Source: Chloroflexota bacterium (GTDB lineage: Bacteria; Chloroflexota; Anaerolineae; Aggregatilineales; UBA3940). From it: a stretch of 7,227 bases of DNA. The notes beneath the pieces are model-generated. The model did not search any database. It was not told the DNA's origin and worked only from the letters and a program-made list of their open reading frames with translations. This document shows, piece after piece, positions 1 to 6,051 of the stretch. The DNA lies in the NCBI GenBank assembly GCA_011051745.1, contig DRKO01000052.1:1-7227 (forward strand), written 5' to 3'. The translations under genes were made by a program, and so were the position numbers. Within the stretch, counting starts at the first letter, position 1. Every line of letters begins with the position of its first letter.

Positions 1-424
1 CGTGGGGGAACCCGCCCCCGACTTCACCGGACAGACGCCTGAGGGCGAAACCATTTCGTTAAGCGATCTGCGCGGCTCGCCGGTGGCCGTCAACTTCTGG
101 GCCACGTGGTGCGCTCCCTGCCGGGTTGAGATGCCCGCCCTCCAGGAAGCCAGCGTCCGCTATGCCGATGAGGGGCTGGTGATACTGGCCGTCAACGCGG
201 GGGAGTCCGCTGGCGCTGTCAAATCCTATGCCGAGGAACTGGGCCTGACCTTCCCCCTGATCCTCGACCCGGACGGCGAGATCATAGACCTGTACGCCGT
301 TCGCTTCTTTCCGACCACCGTCTGGGTGGACGCCGAAGGACGCGTGCAGGCCAAACATCTCGGCCCCCTGACCCCCGACCTGATAGATCGCTACGTCGCG
401 GACCTCACTCAGGCCACGCCCTGA
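1..424 (+). CDS. TlpA/ResA-like thioredoxin-fold protein, 5' end missing
   Basis: This is the C-terminal part of a membrane- or envelope-associated thiol-disulfide oxidoreductase of the TlpA/ResA/AhpC-TSA group. Counting from the GTG at position 2, the residues run from the family's opening motif (EPAPDF) through the strand NFWATW to the active site C37-A-P-C40. The helix residues EMPAL follow, and then the cis-proline P104 in FFPTT, which faces the active site in this fold. The GTG at position 2 is probably an internal valine, because family members usually carry an N-terminal signal anchor before this point and open this domain with V/I-G-x-x-A-P-D-F. The gene is therefore cut by the window edge and its true start is upstream. 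Family members reduce extracytoplasmic disulfides, for example in cytochrome c maturation, but the partner cannot be told here. The two secreted proteins downstream have no cysteine in their mature parts, so they are unlikely substrates. The stop is TGA at 422-424. Confidence 0.93.
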   Translation, partial: VGEPAPDFTGQTPEGETISLSDLRGSPVAVNFWATWCAPCRVEMPALQEASVRYADEGLVILAVNAGESAGAVKSYAEELGLTFPLILDPDGEIIDLYAVRFFPTTVWVDAEGRVQAKHLGPLTPDLIDRYVADLTQATP

Positions 425-444
425 GCACAGCCCTGTAACCCGAC

Positions 445-474
445 TTGCCTCAAATTCCAAAGGAGTAATAAACT
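445..474 (+). promoter_or_regulatory. Possible sigma70-type promoter upstream of the first PA14 gene
   Basis: TTGCCT (445-450, 4 of 6 consensus matches) and TAAACT (469-474, 4 of 6) are separated by 18 bases. It is the best pair seen in the 220-base gap, but it would give a leader of about 160 bases. It is a weak match and could be chance. The rest of the gap holds a leader hairpin and a Shine-Dalgarno site and no recognisable gene. Confidence 0.28.
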
Positions 475-590
475 AGGATCGTGAGCGGGACAACGCTCTG
501 TTCAGGGGCTATTTAGAAATCTACACAGGAGCGGGTTACCGGAGACAGGCTCTTTTGCAGCCGATCTGAGATAAGAAGGGCCTGAGAAGG

Positions 591-626
591 GAACGCAGGG
601 GGATTCTCAAAGCTCTTCCCGCGTTC
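591..626 (+). other. Leader hairpin just upstream of the ribosome binding site
   Basis: GAACGC (591-596) plus GGG (598-600) can pair with CCC (618-620) plus GCGTTC (621-626). This gives 9 base pairs with a single bulged A at 597 and a 17-base loop. The stem ends 4 bases before the Shine-Dalgarno sequence of the gene at 645 and leaves that site exposed. No T-run follows, so it is not an intrinsic terminator. It may stabilise the mRNA 5' end or be incidental. Confidence 0.35.
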
Positions 627-630
627 ACAC

Positions 631-638
631 AAGGAGGT
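631..638 (+). promoter_or_regulatory. Strong Shine-Dalgarno site for the PA14 gene at 645
   Basis: AAGGAGGT is a near-perfect match to the anti-Shine-Dalgarno sequence. It lies 6 bases before ATG 645-647 and fixes that start. It is the strongest ribosome binding site in the window, suggesting high translation of this secreted protein. Confidence 0.88.
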
Positions 639-644
639 TACCAA

Positions 645-1694
645 ATGGGCTTTGTGGCGAAACACCTGGAACGTCTGGGACTGGCATTCATCGTGATTCT
701 GCTGGCCGTGGCGCTTCTTCCGGCGGCGTCCACCGCAGCACAAACGGGAGGCGGGCAAACCATCAGAGAGGGTGTCTGGCTGGCCGAGTACTTCGGCAAC
801 CCGAATCTGGAAGGGCCGGTGCTCTACACCGAGGAGATTCAGGGTCCCTGGTTGCTGAAGGAGTGGCCGTTCGGGCAGGGGCCACGAGAGGGCGGCGTAC
901 CCGATGATCAGTTCTCGGCCCGCTTCACGACGCGCTACACCTTCTCCGGTGGGAACGTGAACTTCCGCCTGCGCTCCGACGACGGCTCGCGGATGTACAT
1001 CAACGGCGTGCTGATCATTGACGCCTGGCATGACCGCGCCGGAACGTGGTTTGAGTCGCGCGTGCTTCCGATTCCGGCAGGCACGTACACCATCGTGGTG
1101 GAGTACTACGACGCCTTCGGCGACAACGTGATCGAGGCTCAGTTTGAGGAAACGACGGACGCCCCCAGCGCGCAGGATGAGAACTTCACCCTGCCCGGCG
1201 CTCCCGTGCCCGCCGTGAGCGGGAGCGGCACGACCGGCGTCACCACCAGCGCACCGCTCAACGGCATGGTCATTGACGAGACCAGCCGCTACTTCACCTG
1301 GTCGGGCGCTCAGTCATGGGGCTTCGGGTTCTATGACGGCTCCTACCGTAATATGTACGTCTGGACCGACAACGAGCAATTCATGCGGCTGATGTGGGGC
1401 CGCTGGAACCCCGTCTTTGTCGAGGCCGGAGATTATGACGTGTTCGTCTATATCCCCCAGCACCCTCTGGCGACGACTAACGCGCTCTACCGGGTGCGCT
1501 CCGCCGACGGCCTGAGCGAGCCCATCACGGTTAACCAGCGTGCCAGCGGGGCCTCATGGGTCTATCTGGGGACCTTCACATTCGCGCCCGGCTACGGGAC
1601 TCAGTTCCTCTACCTGAACGATGCGACATACGAGCCGGACGGCGAAAGCTTCGTCCTGTTCGACGCGGCATCGTTCGTCCTCCGCGATAACTAG
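645..1694 (+). CDS. Secreted PA14-domain protein with C-terminal golvesin/Xly-CBD-like domain
   Basis: This 349-residue exported protein probably binds carbohydrate or other surface polymers; no catalytic domain is seen. Residues 1-32 form a Sec-type signal peptide: a basic start, a hydrophobic core around 13-28, and an STAA/Q cleavage region with no lipobox cysteine. Residues about 44-168 are a PA14 domain, shown by the opening YFGNPNLEG, the S111-D112-D113-G114 turn followed by YINGVLIID, and the closing V152-E-Y-Y155. A linker of about 40 residues rich in Gly, Thr, Ser and Ala follows. Residues about 210-349 resemble the golvesin/xanthan lyase CBD-like beta domain: AGDYDVFVYIP, TNALYRV, V296-N-Q-R299, W-x-x-L-G-x-F-x-F, and a final FDAASFVL. 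There is no cysteine anywhere. The gene at 1839 is a paralog with the same architecture. Its own terminator follows, so it appears to be transcribed alone. The ligand is unknown. Confidence 0.9.
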   Translation: MGFVAKHLERLGLAFIVILLAVALLPAASTAAQTGGGQTIREGVWLAEYFGNPNLEGPVLYTEEIQGPWLLKEWPFGQGPREGGVPDDQFSARFTTRYTFSGGNVNFRLRSDDGSRMYINGVLIIDAWHDRAGTWFESRVLPIPAGTYTIVVEYYDAFGDNVIEAQFEETTDAPSAQDENFTLPGAPVPAVSGSGTTGVTTSAPLNGMVIDETSRYFTWSGAQSWGFGFYDGSYRNMYVWTDNEQFMRLMWGRWNPVFVEAGDYDVFVYIPQHPLATTNALYRVRSADGLSEPITVNQRASGASWVYLGTFTFAPGYGTQFLYLNDATYEPDGESFVLFDAASFVLRDN

Positions 1695-1715
1695 CGTCGT
1701 TCCGCCTGAGTCCTC

Positions 1716-1749
1716 AAGGCCCTGACGGGAGTGCTGTCAGGGCCTTTTT
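1716..1749 (+). terminator. Intrinsic terminator after the first PA14 gene
   Basis: AAGGCCCTGAC (1716-1726) pairs perfectly with GTCAGGGCCTT (1736-1746). The result is an 11-bp stem with a 9-base loop, and the T-run 1745-1749 overlaps its 3' end. It lies 22 bases after the stop codon. This is the clearest terminator in the window. Confidence 0.93.
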
Positions 1750-1773
1750 CGTCCTCGCAGGACGTTGCAACGC

Positions 1774-1803
1774 TTGACGATCCGGCCTGCGAGCGTCTAC
1801 ACT
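1774..1803 (+). promoter_or_regulatory. Sigma70-type promoter for the second PA14 gene
   Basis: TTGACG (1774-1779, 5 of 6 consensus matches) and TACACT (1798-1803, 4 of 6) are spaced by 18 bases. Transcription would start near 1810, giving a leader of about 30 bases to ATG 1839. A modest ribosome binding site, CGAGGT, sits at 1827-1832. The position directly after an intrinsic terminator strengthens the call. Confidence 0.6.
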
Positions 1804-1838
1804 ACGGGTAAGCTGGCATCCAGAGACGAGGTTCCATA

Positions 1839-2897
1839 ATGCAAAAGCCCCACCTGATGAAAGCCGCCGCCATCTGCGCCCTGCTGCTCGGCGCGATCCT
1901 CCCCTTCGCTGCCGTCCGGGCTCAGGATGCGGGATGGACAGGGAAATATTATCGCAACCCGAATCTGGCCGGTGCGCCCGCCGCCACCCGCACCGACCCG
2001 GTCATCACCTTCGACTGGGGCGACGGCGCGCCTTTCGGGGATTTCCCCAGCGACAACTTCTCAGTCCGCTGGACGCGCACCGACACTTTTTACTCAGGTG
2101 TGTACATCTTCGCCGCCCGGAGCGATGACGGCGTGCGGGTGTATGTGGACGGGACGCTCATCATTGACCACTGGCAGCCCAGCCAGTTCGAGTGGATATC
2201 CGTCGAGCGGGAGATGACCGCCGGACAGCATACCATCGTGGTTGAATACTACGAGGGGACAGGGCGGGCGGCCATTCAGGCAGGCTACTACCCGCGCGAT
2301 CCGATCCCCACCTCCGCCGCAACGCAGAACGTCACCGCCACCCCCACAACCATCACCCAGACGCCAGCCCCCTCACCCACCCCGACTCTCCCCTATGTGG
2401 CGGGGACACCGGGCGCCCCGCCGCCGCCAACGCCGATCCCCCCGCCACCGGTCGAAGTAAGCGGCGAGGAAAGCGGCATCATCGTTCAGGAAGCAAACCC
2501 CAAGGTCTTCACCTGGGAGGGATTCCCCGGCCCGGTGTTCTGGTCCGGCGGGAACGAAGGCCGCCACGCCTACGTTAAGAACCAGTCCGGCAAAGTGACA
2601 TTCTACGCACGCTGGCATGTGCGCGTCGAGGAAGCGGGCTTCTACGATGTCTTTGTGTACATCCCGGAGAGCGCCCGCGCGACGGAAAGCGCCGCCTATC
2701 GCGTCTTCCACGCCGGAGAGGAAAGCGACGTGGTTCTGGTTAACCAGCGAGCCAACCCCGATCGCTGGGCGTTGATCGGCAGCTTCTACTTTGCAACGGG
2801 CGGCTCGCAGTACATCGAGGTGAGCAAGGCCACCGGCGAAGCACCCGCCAGCCATCAGGTCCTTCTGGATGCGGTGATGCTCATCTACAGGCCGTGA
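1839..2897 (+). CDS. Secreted PA14-domain protein with Pro/Thr-rich linker and golvesin/Xly-CBD-like domain
   Basis: This 352-residue exported protein is a paralog of the gene at 645. Residues 1-28 are a Sec signal peptide with cleavage likely after V-R-A28. Residues about 33-151 are a PA14 domain: the opening YYRNPNLAG, FDWGDGAP, NFSVRW, the S95-D-D-G98 turn with VYVDGTLIIDHW, and VEYYEGTG near the end. Residues 153-204 are a Pro/Thr/Ala-rich linker typical of a flexible extracellular spacer. Residues about 208-352 match the golvesin/Xly-CBD-like domain: AGFYDVFVYIP, AAYRVFHAG, V301-N-Q-R304, W-x-L-I-G-S-F-Y-F, and the closing LLDAVMLIY. The only cysteine, C13, lies within the signal peptide and has no lipobox around it. 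A surface or extracellular polymer-binding role is inferred from the domains. No enzyme domain is present. It could equally be a structural surface protein. Confidence 0.9.
   Translation: MQKPHLMKAAAICALLLGAILPFAAVRAQDAGWTGKYYRNPNLAGAPAATRTDPVITFDWGDGAPFGDFPSDNFSVRWTRTDTFYSGVYIFAARSDDGVRVYVDGTLIIDHWQPSQFEWISVEREMTAGQHTIVVEYYEGTGRAAIQAGYYPRDPIPTSAATQNVTATPTTITQTPAPSPTPTLPYVAGTPGAPPPPTPIPPPPVEVSGEESGIIVQEANPKVFTWEGFPGPVFWSGGNEGRHAYVKNQSGKVTFYARWHVRVEEAGFYDVFVYIPESARATESAAYRVFHAGEESDVVLVNQRANPDRWALIGSFYFATGGSQYIEVSKATGEAPASHQVLLDAVMLIYRP
2295..2450 (+). other. Low-complexity segment encoding the Pro/Thr-rich linker
   Basis: This segment encodes residues 153-204 of the second PA14 protein. The coding strand is strongly C-rich and G-poor in its first part, and it carries a run of proline codons around 2416-2450 (PPPPTPIPPPP). 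The paralog at 645 has a shorter Gly/Ser/Thr linker instead, so this part has diverged or expanded faster than the flanking domains. Confidence 0.7.
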
Positions 2898-2901
2898 TGG
2901 C

Positions 2902-2931
2902 GTGGCATGTGTTGCCCGAACACAGTATAAT
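2902..2931 (+). promoter_or_regulatory. Sigma70-type promoter for the radical SAM gene
   Basis: A perfect TATAAT (2926-2931) is preceded at 18 bases by GTGGCA (2902-2907, 4 of 6 matches to TTGACA). Transcription would start near 2938, giving a leader of about 90 bases to the start at 3027. It begins 4 bases after the stop codon of the second PA14 gene. No terminator with a T-run lies between, so some readthrough from upstream is possible. Confidence 0.55.
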
Positions 2932-2948
2932 TCTTCTAATCTTCATCG

Positions 2949-2967
2949 CGTAAATTCACGTAAATTC
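2949..2967 (+). repeat. Tandem 9-bp direct repeat near the predicted transcription start
   Basis: CGTAAATTC occurs at 2949-2957 and again at 2959-2967, so the repeat period is 10 bases, about one helical turn. It lies 18-36 bases after the TATAAT box. The spacing and position fit a downstream operator for a regulator bound on one face of the helix. No regulator is visible and chance cannot be excluded. Confidence 0.5.
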
Positions 2968-3016
2968 GGAGGCCGGGCCAGCGCAAGTTCCGGCCTCCTC
3001 TCCTGAGGCCCTCAGG
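2968..3016 (+). promoter_or_regulatory. Two-hairpin leader before the radical SAM gene
   Basis: GGAGGCCGG (2968-2976) pairs with CCGGCCTCC (2990-2998) as a perfect 9-bp stem with a 13-base loop. CCTGAG (3002-3007) pairs with CTCAGG (3011-3016) as a 6-bp stem with a 3-base loop, right before the ribosome binding site. GGCCTC (2992-2997) could instead pair with GAGGCC (3005-3010), which would break both hairpins. No T-run follows, so a simple intrinsic terminator is not supported. The first hairpin could still mark the 3' end of the upstream PA14 transcript. Confidence 0.45.
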
Positions 3017-3017
3017 T

Positions 3018-3026
3018 GAGGGGGAG
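3018..3026 (+). promoter_or_regulatory. Ribosome binding site that bears on the radical SAM start
   Basis: The purine run GAGGGGGAG abuts two consecutive ATG codons, at 3027 and 3030. The core AGGGGG (3019-3024) is 2 bases from the first ATG and 5 bases from the second. The second start (protein beginning MAYLQTP) therefore has the more usual spacing. The difference is one methionine. Confidence 0.7.
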
Positions 3027-4961
3027 ATGATGGCGTATCTGCAGACACCGGAGCAAATCGAACAGGCGTTAGAGTCCGTGCTCTTGAGCGTCGAGAAGCC
3101 GGGGCGTTACGTCGGCGGCGAGTTTAATTCCGTCCGCAAGGACTGGGAGTCGGTGCGCGTCCGGGTCGCGCTGTGCTTCCCCGATATCTACGAGATCGGG
3201 ATGCCGAATCTGGGCCTGGCGATCTTCTACGACCTGCTCAACCGCCGTCCCGACATGCTGGCCGAGCGCGTTTACCTGCCCTGGGTGGACATGGAAGCCG
3301 TGATGCGCCGGGAGGGTATCCCCCTCTACTCGCTGGAAACCAAACACCCCGTCTCCCGGTTCGATCTGCTGGCGATCAGCGTGCCCTACGAGCAACTCTA
3401 CACCAACGTGCTTCAGGTGCTCGATCTGGCCGGTTTGCCGATCTACAGCCGCGAGCGGGACGAGTCCATGCCGCTTGTCATCGCCGGAGGGCACGCCTGC
3501 TACAATCCAGAGCCACTGGCCGATTTCATTGACCTGTTCGTCATCGGCGAGGGTGAGGAGGCAATCGTCGAGATCGCCGATCATCTGGCCCGCCTCAAGC
3601 AGGCCGGGGCCTCCCGCGAGGAGCAACTGGCCGAGCTGGCCCGTCTGGAAGGCGTCTATGTGCCACGCTTCTACGAGGTGGCGTACCACCCCGACGGCAC
3701 AATCGCGGAGGTGCGGGCCACGCATGAGGCGGCACGCCTCCCCGTGCGTAAGCGCATCGTGCCCCTCCTGCCGCCGCCGCTGACGCGCTTCGTCGTGCCC
3801 AACATTGACACCGTCCACAACCGCGTGCCGATCGAGATCACGCGCGGCTGCACGCGCGGCTGCCGATTCTGCCACGCCGGGATGGTCACCCGCCCGGTGC
3901 GTGAGCGGAGCGTCGAGGAGATCATCGCGGCAATTGAGGAAGCCATCACCCGGACGGGGTACGAGGAAGTCGCGCTGCTCTCTCTCTCCTCCAGCGACTA
4001 CACCCGCGTGGTCGAGCTGGTGAAGGCCGTCAGCGAGCGTTTCGCGGGGCGCAATCTCAGCATCAGCCTGCCCAGCCTGCGCATTGAGACCTCCAGCGTC
4101 GAACTGATGGAGGCGCTCAAGGATAGCAAGCGGGGCGGGTTCACCTTCGCGCCGGAAGCGGCCACCGAGAGAATGCGGGCCATCATCAACAAATTCATCC
4201 CCGACGAGCAGTTGCTCGAAACCGCGCGGGCGGTTTACAGTCGGGGGTGGCGAACGATCAAGCTGTACTTCATGATCGGCCATCCTTCTGAAACGCTGGA
4301 GGATGTGCAGGCAATCGCCGATCTGTCCAAAGCGGTGCTGGCCGAGGGCCGCAAAGTGCACGGCAGGAAGGCCAGCGTCAACGTGGGGGTGAGCACCTTT
4401 ATTCCCAAACCGCACACCCCCTTCCAGTGGGTTCCGATGGACACGCTGGAGCAGATACAGGCCAAGCAAACGCTCCTCAAGCGCGAATTGCGCGGGCCGG
4501 GGCTGCGCCTGCGCTGGAACCGCCCGGAAGAAACCATGCTGGAGGGGCTGCTCAGCCGGGGAGATCGGCGGCTCGGGCCGGTCATCGCCCGCGCGTGGGA
4601 GCTGGGCAGCCGGTTTGACGCCTGGCAGGAGCATCACCGGCATGAAGCCTGGGTGCAGGCGCTAGAAGAGCACGGGCTGGATTTCTACTTCTACACGCAC
4701 CGGCCCCGCTCCATTGATGAAGTGTTCCCCTGGGATCATATTGATATAGCCGTGCGGAAGAACTTCCTGGCGCAGGATTACCTGATGAGCCAGCAGGGCG
4801 AGACGCGCATTGACTGCCGTAATCAGTGCTTCGCCTGCGGTATCCTGCCCACGTTCACCGGGGTACGCCGCCAGCTTCCGCCGGAAGCCTGGAAATGCCC
4901 GCCCGTAGCGCCAAGGGGGCGGAAGGACACACCAGACGTGATCCCGGCCCGCTCGCTCTGA
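3027..4961 (+). CDS. Radical SAM protein of the TIGR03960 type, with B12-binding-like N-terminus
   Basis: This 644-residue cytoplasmic iron-sulfur enzyme of unknown reaction most resembles TIGR03960. Residues about 45-190 form a B12-binding-like region: C50-FPDIYEIGMPNLG, GGHACYNPEP (C158), and G174-EGEE. The cobalamin-ligating D-x-H-x-x-G motif is absent, so binding of B12 is doubtful. Residues about 265-500 are the radical SAM core. C275-x3-C279-x2-C282 (CTRGCRFC) would hold the 4Fe-4S cluster that cleaves S-adenosylmethionine. It is followed by G370-GFTFAPEA, IKLYFMIGHPSE and F458-IPKPHTPFQW. The C-terminus has another cysteine cluster, C597-x3-C601-x2-C604-G, probably for a second metal site. 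The ATG at 3030 is an equally good start. TIGR03960 proteins are known as neighbours or fusion partners of TIGR03936/DUF2344 proteins, and such a gene begins at 6709. The family is clear; the substrate is unknown. Confidence 0.93.
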   Translation: MMAYLQTPEQIEQALESVLLSVEKPGRYVGGEFNSVRKDWESVRVRVALCFPDIYEIGMPNLGLAIFYDLLNRRPDMLAERVYLPWVDMEAVMRREGIPLYSLETKHPVSRFDLLAISVPYEQLYTNVLQVLDLAGLPIYSRERDESMPLVIAGGHACYNPEPLADFIDLFVIGEGEEAIVEIADHLARLKQAGASREEQLAELARLEGVYVPRFYEVAYHPDGTIAEVRATHEAARLPVRKRIVPLLPPPLTRFVVPNIDTVHNRVPIEITRGCTRGCRFCHAGMVTRPVRERSVEEIIAAIEEAITRTGYEEVALLSLSSSDYTRVVELVKAVSERFAGRNLSISLPSLRIETSSVELMEALKDSKRGGFTFAPEAATERMRAIINKFIPDEQLLETARAVYSRGWRTIKLYFMIGHPSETLEDVQAIADLSKAVLAEGRKVHGRKASVNVGVSTFIPKPHTPFQWVPMDTLEQIQAKQTLLKRELRGPGLRLRWNRPEETMLEGLLSRGDRRLGPVIARAWELGSRFDAWQEHHRHEAWVQALEEHGLDFYFYTHRPRSIDEVFPWDHIDIAVRKNFLAQDYLMSQQGETRIDCRNQCFACGILPTFTGVRRQLPPEAWKCPPVAPRGRKDTPDVIPARSL

Positions 4962-4979
4962 GGGAGTCCGGCTGCCCCC

Positions 4980-5001
4980 GGGGAGTTGCCAGAAACTCCC
5001 C
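4980..5001 (+). terminator. Weak hairpin after the radical SAM gene
   Basis: GGGGAGTT (4980-4987) pairs perfectly with AACTCCCC (4994-5001) around a 6-base loop, 18 bases after the stop codon. The nearest T-runs, TTTT at 5012-5015 and six Ts at 5022-5027, are 10-20 bases away. It is therefore not a standard intrinsic terminator. It may slow or partly end transcription, or protect the 3' end. Confidence 0.35.
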
Positions 5002-5011
5002 ACAAACCAAC

Positions 5012-5040
5012 TTTTCATAGATTTTTTATGCAACTATAAC
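5012..5040 (+). promoter_or_regulatory. Possible upstream promoter for the first unknown gene
   Basis: TTTTCA (5012-5017, 4 of 6) and TATAAC (5035-5040, 5 of 6) are spaced by 17 bases within the only AT-rich stretch of this gap. It may act in tandem with the promoter at 5060-5088, or the AT-rich tract may serve that promoter as an upstream element. Confidence 0.38.
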
Positions 5041-5059
5041 TGGACTCTCCCCAGAATGG

Positions 5060-5088
5060 TTGCCGCGATCCCTGAGCCATGCTACGAT
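5060..5088 (+). promoter_or_regulatory. Extended -10 promoter for the first unknown gene
   Basis: TTGCCG (5060-5065, 4 of 6) and TACGAT (5083-5088, 4 of 6) are separated by 17 bases. A TG dinucleotide at 5080-5081, one base before the -10 box, makes an extended -10. Transcription would start near 5095, about 40 bases before ATG 5136. The purine run GGGGGAG (5120-5126) is the likely ribosome binding site. Confidence 0.5.
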
Positions 5089-5135
5089 GAACTTGAGAGA
5101 CTCGCGAGGACGACGTAGTGGGGGAGTAATGGTAT

Positions 5136-5924
5136 ATGGTCGCGCGAGATATTCACGTTTATGATTCGCTGGACACGCCAACGCTCACCAACTTGCTATT
5201 GAACCCTGCCCAGCACCGCGAGATTCACAGAGCCGCGCTCTCTGCGCTCTCCCGGCGCAGCGCCGATCAACGCTGCCCCCGGCTGGTCCTGATCCTGCGG
5301 AACGTCATCAGCAAACCGGACCGCTACGATCAGGAGATCATGATGGCAATTGTGGATATCCTCGCCACCGACCCTGACCCGAAAGCAACCATTGCCCTTT
5401 TCGAAGTCCTGCCCGATATGCTCGAGGCGGGCATCAGCGATCAGGAGGGGCCTAAACCCAAGCCGGAGTTTCGGGAGTATTTCTATAAGGCGCTGATGAC
5501 CCGCCAGCGCGAAAGCGATATGGACGTGTGGCGTGTGATGCTTCCCCAGTTGTCGCCCCGCACACTGGTTGCGATGCTGCTGGACCCGGCGGCTGAACCT
5601 TTGCAGCCTCTTGAGCCGCTCTCGCTGATTGACCGCCTGCCGGAACCGAAGCGCACACGCGCGCTCATCGCCGCTATCGCCGGTGTGGTGCGGGCCAGAC
5701 GGCCAGCGGAGATCGCCTTTGAGGCGGCCCGCCTCCTCAAGGAATCGCACGACCGCGCACGGCTGGAAGAAGGACTCAGACTGCTGACCCTGCAATGGAG
5801 CCGCTACCAGACGGCCAGAATGAGGGCCCAGGCTGATACTCTGCAAACGGCCCTGCGGCTGATTGACCCCCGCCCCCGCTCCATCACCGAGCGTCTGGCG
5901 GGCAAGCGGCCCTGGGCTTCCTGA
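5136..5924 (+). CDS. Unrecognised, probably all-helical protein; longer paralog of the gene at 6066
   Basis: I do not recognise this 262-residue family. It has no signal peptide, membrane segment or metal-binding cluster, and its single cysteine is C47. The sequence is rich in Leu, Ala, Arg and Glu and reads as successive amphipathic helices (LTNLLL, RAALSALSRR, IMMAIVDIL, TLVAMLLDPAA), suggesting a helical-repeat (HEAT/ARM-like) fold. This is a guess from composition. Motifs shared with the paralog are P61-DRY, D74-IL, P110-EFR-x-YFY, T122-RQRE, D128-M-x-VW132 and L148-LDPAA followed by LEPL and RLP169. A C-terminal tail of about 60 residues, absent from the paralog, is basic (WSRYQTARMRAQ, PRPRSITERLAGKR) and might contact nucleic acid. 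ATG 5136 is chosen because the earlier ATG at 5129 opens a frame of only 11 codons. It lies between the TIGR03960 and DUF2344 genes. Confidence 0.85.
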   Translation: MVARDIHVYDSLDTPTLTNLLLNPAQHREIHRAALSALSRRSADQRCPRLVLILRNVISKPDRYDQEIMMAIVDILATDPDPKATIALFEVLPDMLEAGISDQEGPKPKPEFREYFYKALMTRQRESDMDVWRVMLPQLSPRTLVAMLLDPAAEPLQPLEPLSLIDRLPEPKRTRALIAAIAGVVRARRPAEIAFEAARLLKESHDRARLEEGLRLLTLQWSRYQTARMRAQADTLQTALRLIDPRPRSITERLAGKRPWAS

Positions 5925-5955
5925 GGGGATCGGCAGACCTATCTCACGAGAGCAC

Positions 5956-5963
5956 AGGAGGAT
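5956..5963 (+). promoter_or_regulatory. Orphan Shine-Dalgarno-like sequence between the two paralogs
   Basis: AGGAGGAT is a near-ideal ribosome binding sequence, but no start codon lies 5-9 bases after its core. The adjacent TTG at 5964 opens a 29-codon frame that stops at TGA 6051-6053, inside the ribosome binding site of the next gene. It may be a relic of a former start or a leader ORF. The close spacing argues against normal initiation. Confidence 0.3.
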
Positions 5964-6051
5964 TTGACCGGCATCCGGCGCTGCCCGAAAAGAACGCATC
6001 CTTTGTTACTGTTAGTTTCACATATTTTCCCCCGCGGCCAGACCACTTTGT

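Noticed and set aside
408..425. Hairpin CTCAGG/CCTGAG over the stop codon of the thioredoxin gene, as a terminator
   Set aside because: The stem is only 6 bp, lies inside the coding sequence, and has no T-run after it.
527..556. GAGC/GCTC hairpin followed by TTTT, as a terminator of the thioredoxin gene
   Set aside because: There are only 4 perfect pairs (6 with a wobble) around a 16-base loop, too weak to support.
513..1031. 172-codon minus-strand frame covering the gap before the first PA14 gene
   Set aside because: More than half lies antisense to the PA14 gene, and no family motif appears in its product.
2295..2450. C-rich low-complexity stretch as a repeat element
   Set aside because: It stays in frame and encodes a Pro/Thr linker between two domains; no repeat unit copied elsewhere was seen.
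1..2897. The thioredoxin protein as the disulfide-forming or -reducing partner of the two PA14 proteins
   Set aside because: The first PA14 protein has no cysteine and the second has one only in its signal peptide, so there is no disulfide to act on.
3160..3600. A true cobalamin-binding domain in the radical SAM protein
   Set aside because: The region resembles the B12-binding fold but lacks the D-x-H-x-x-G ligand motif, so B12 binding is not claimed.
3069..4643. Long 524-codon open frame on the minus strand
   Set aside because: It lies wholly inside the radical SAM gene, whose motifs are clear. Its product is a low-complexity His/Arg/Gly/Gln-rich sequence typical of the antisense of a GC-rich gene, and it shows no family motif.
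5196..5999. 267-codon minus-strand open frame over the first unknown gene
   Set aside because: The plus frame is supported by alignment with its paralog at 6066. The minus frame has no recognisable motif.
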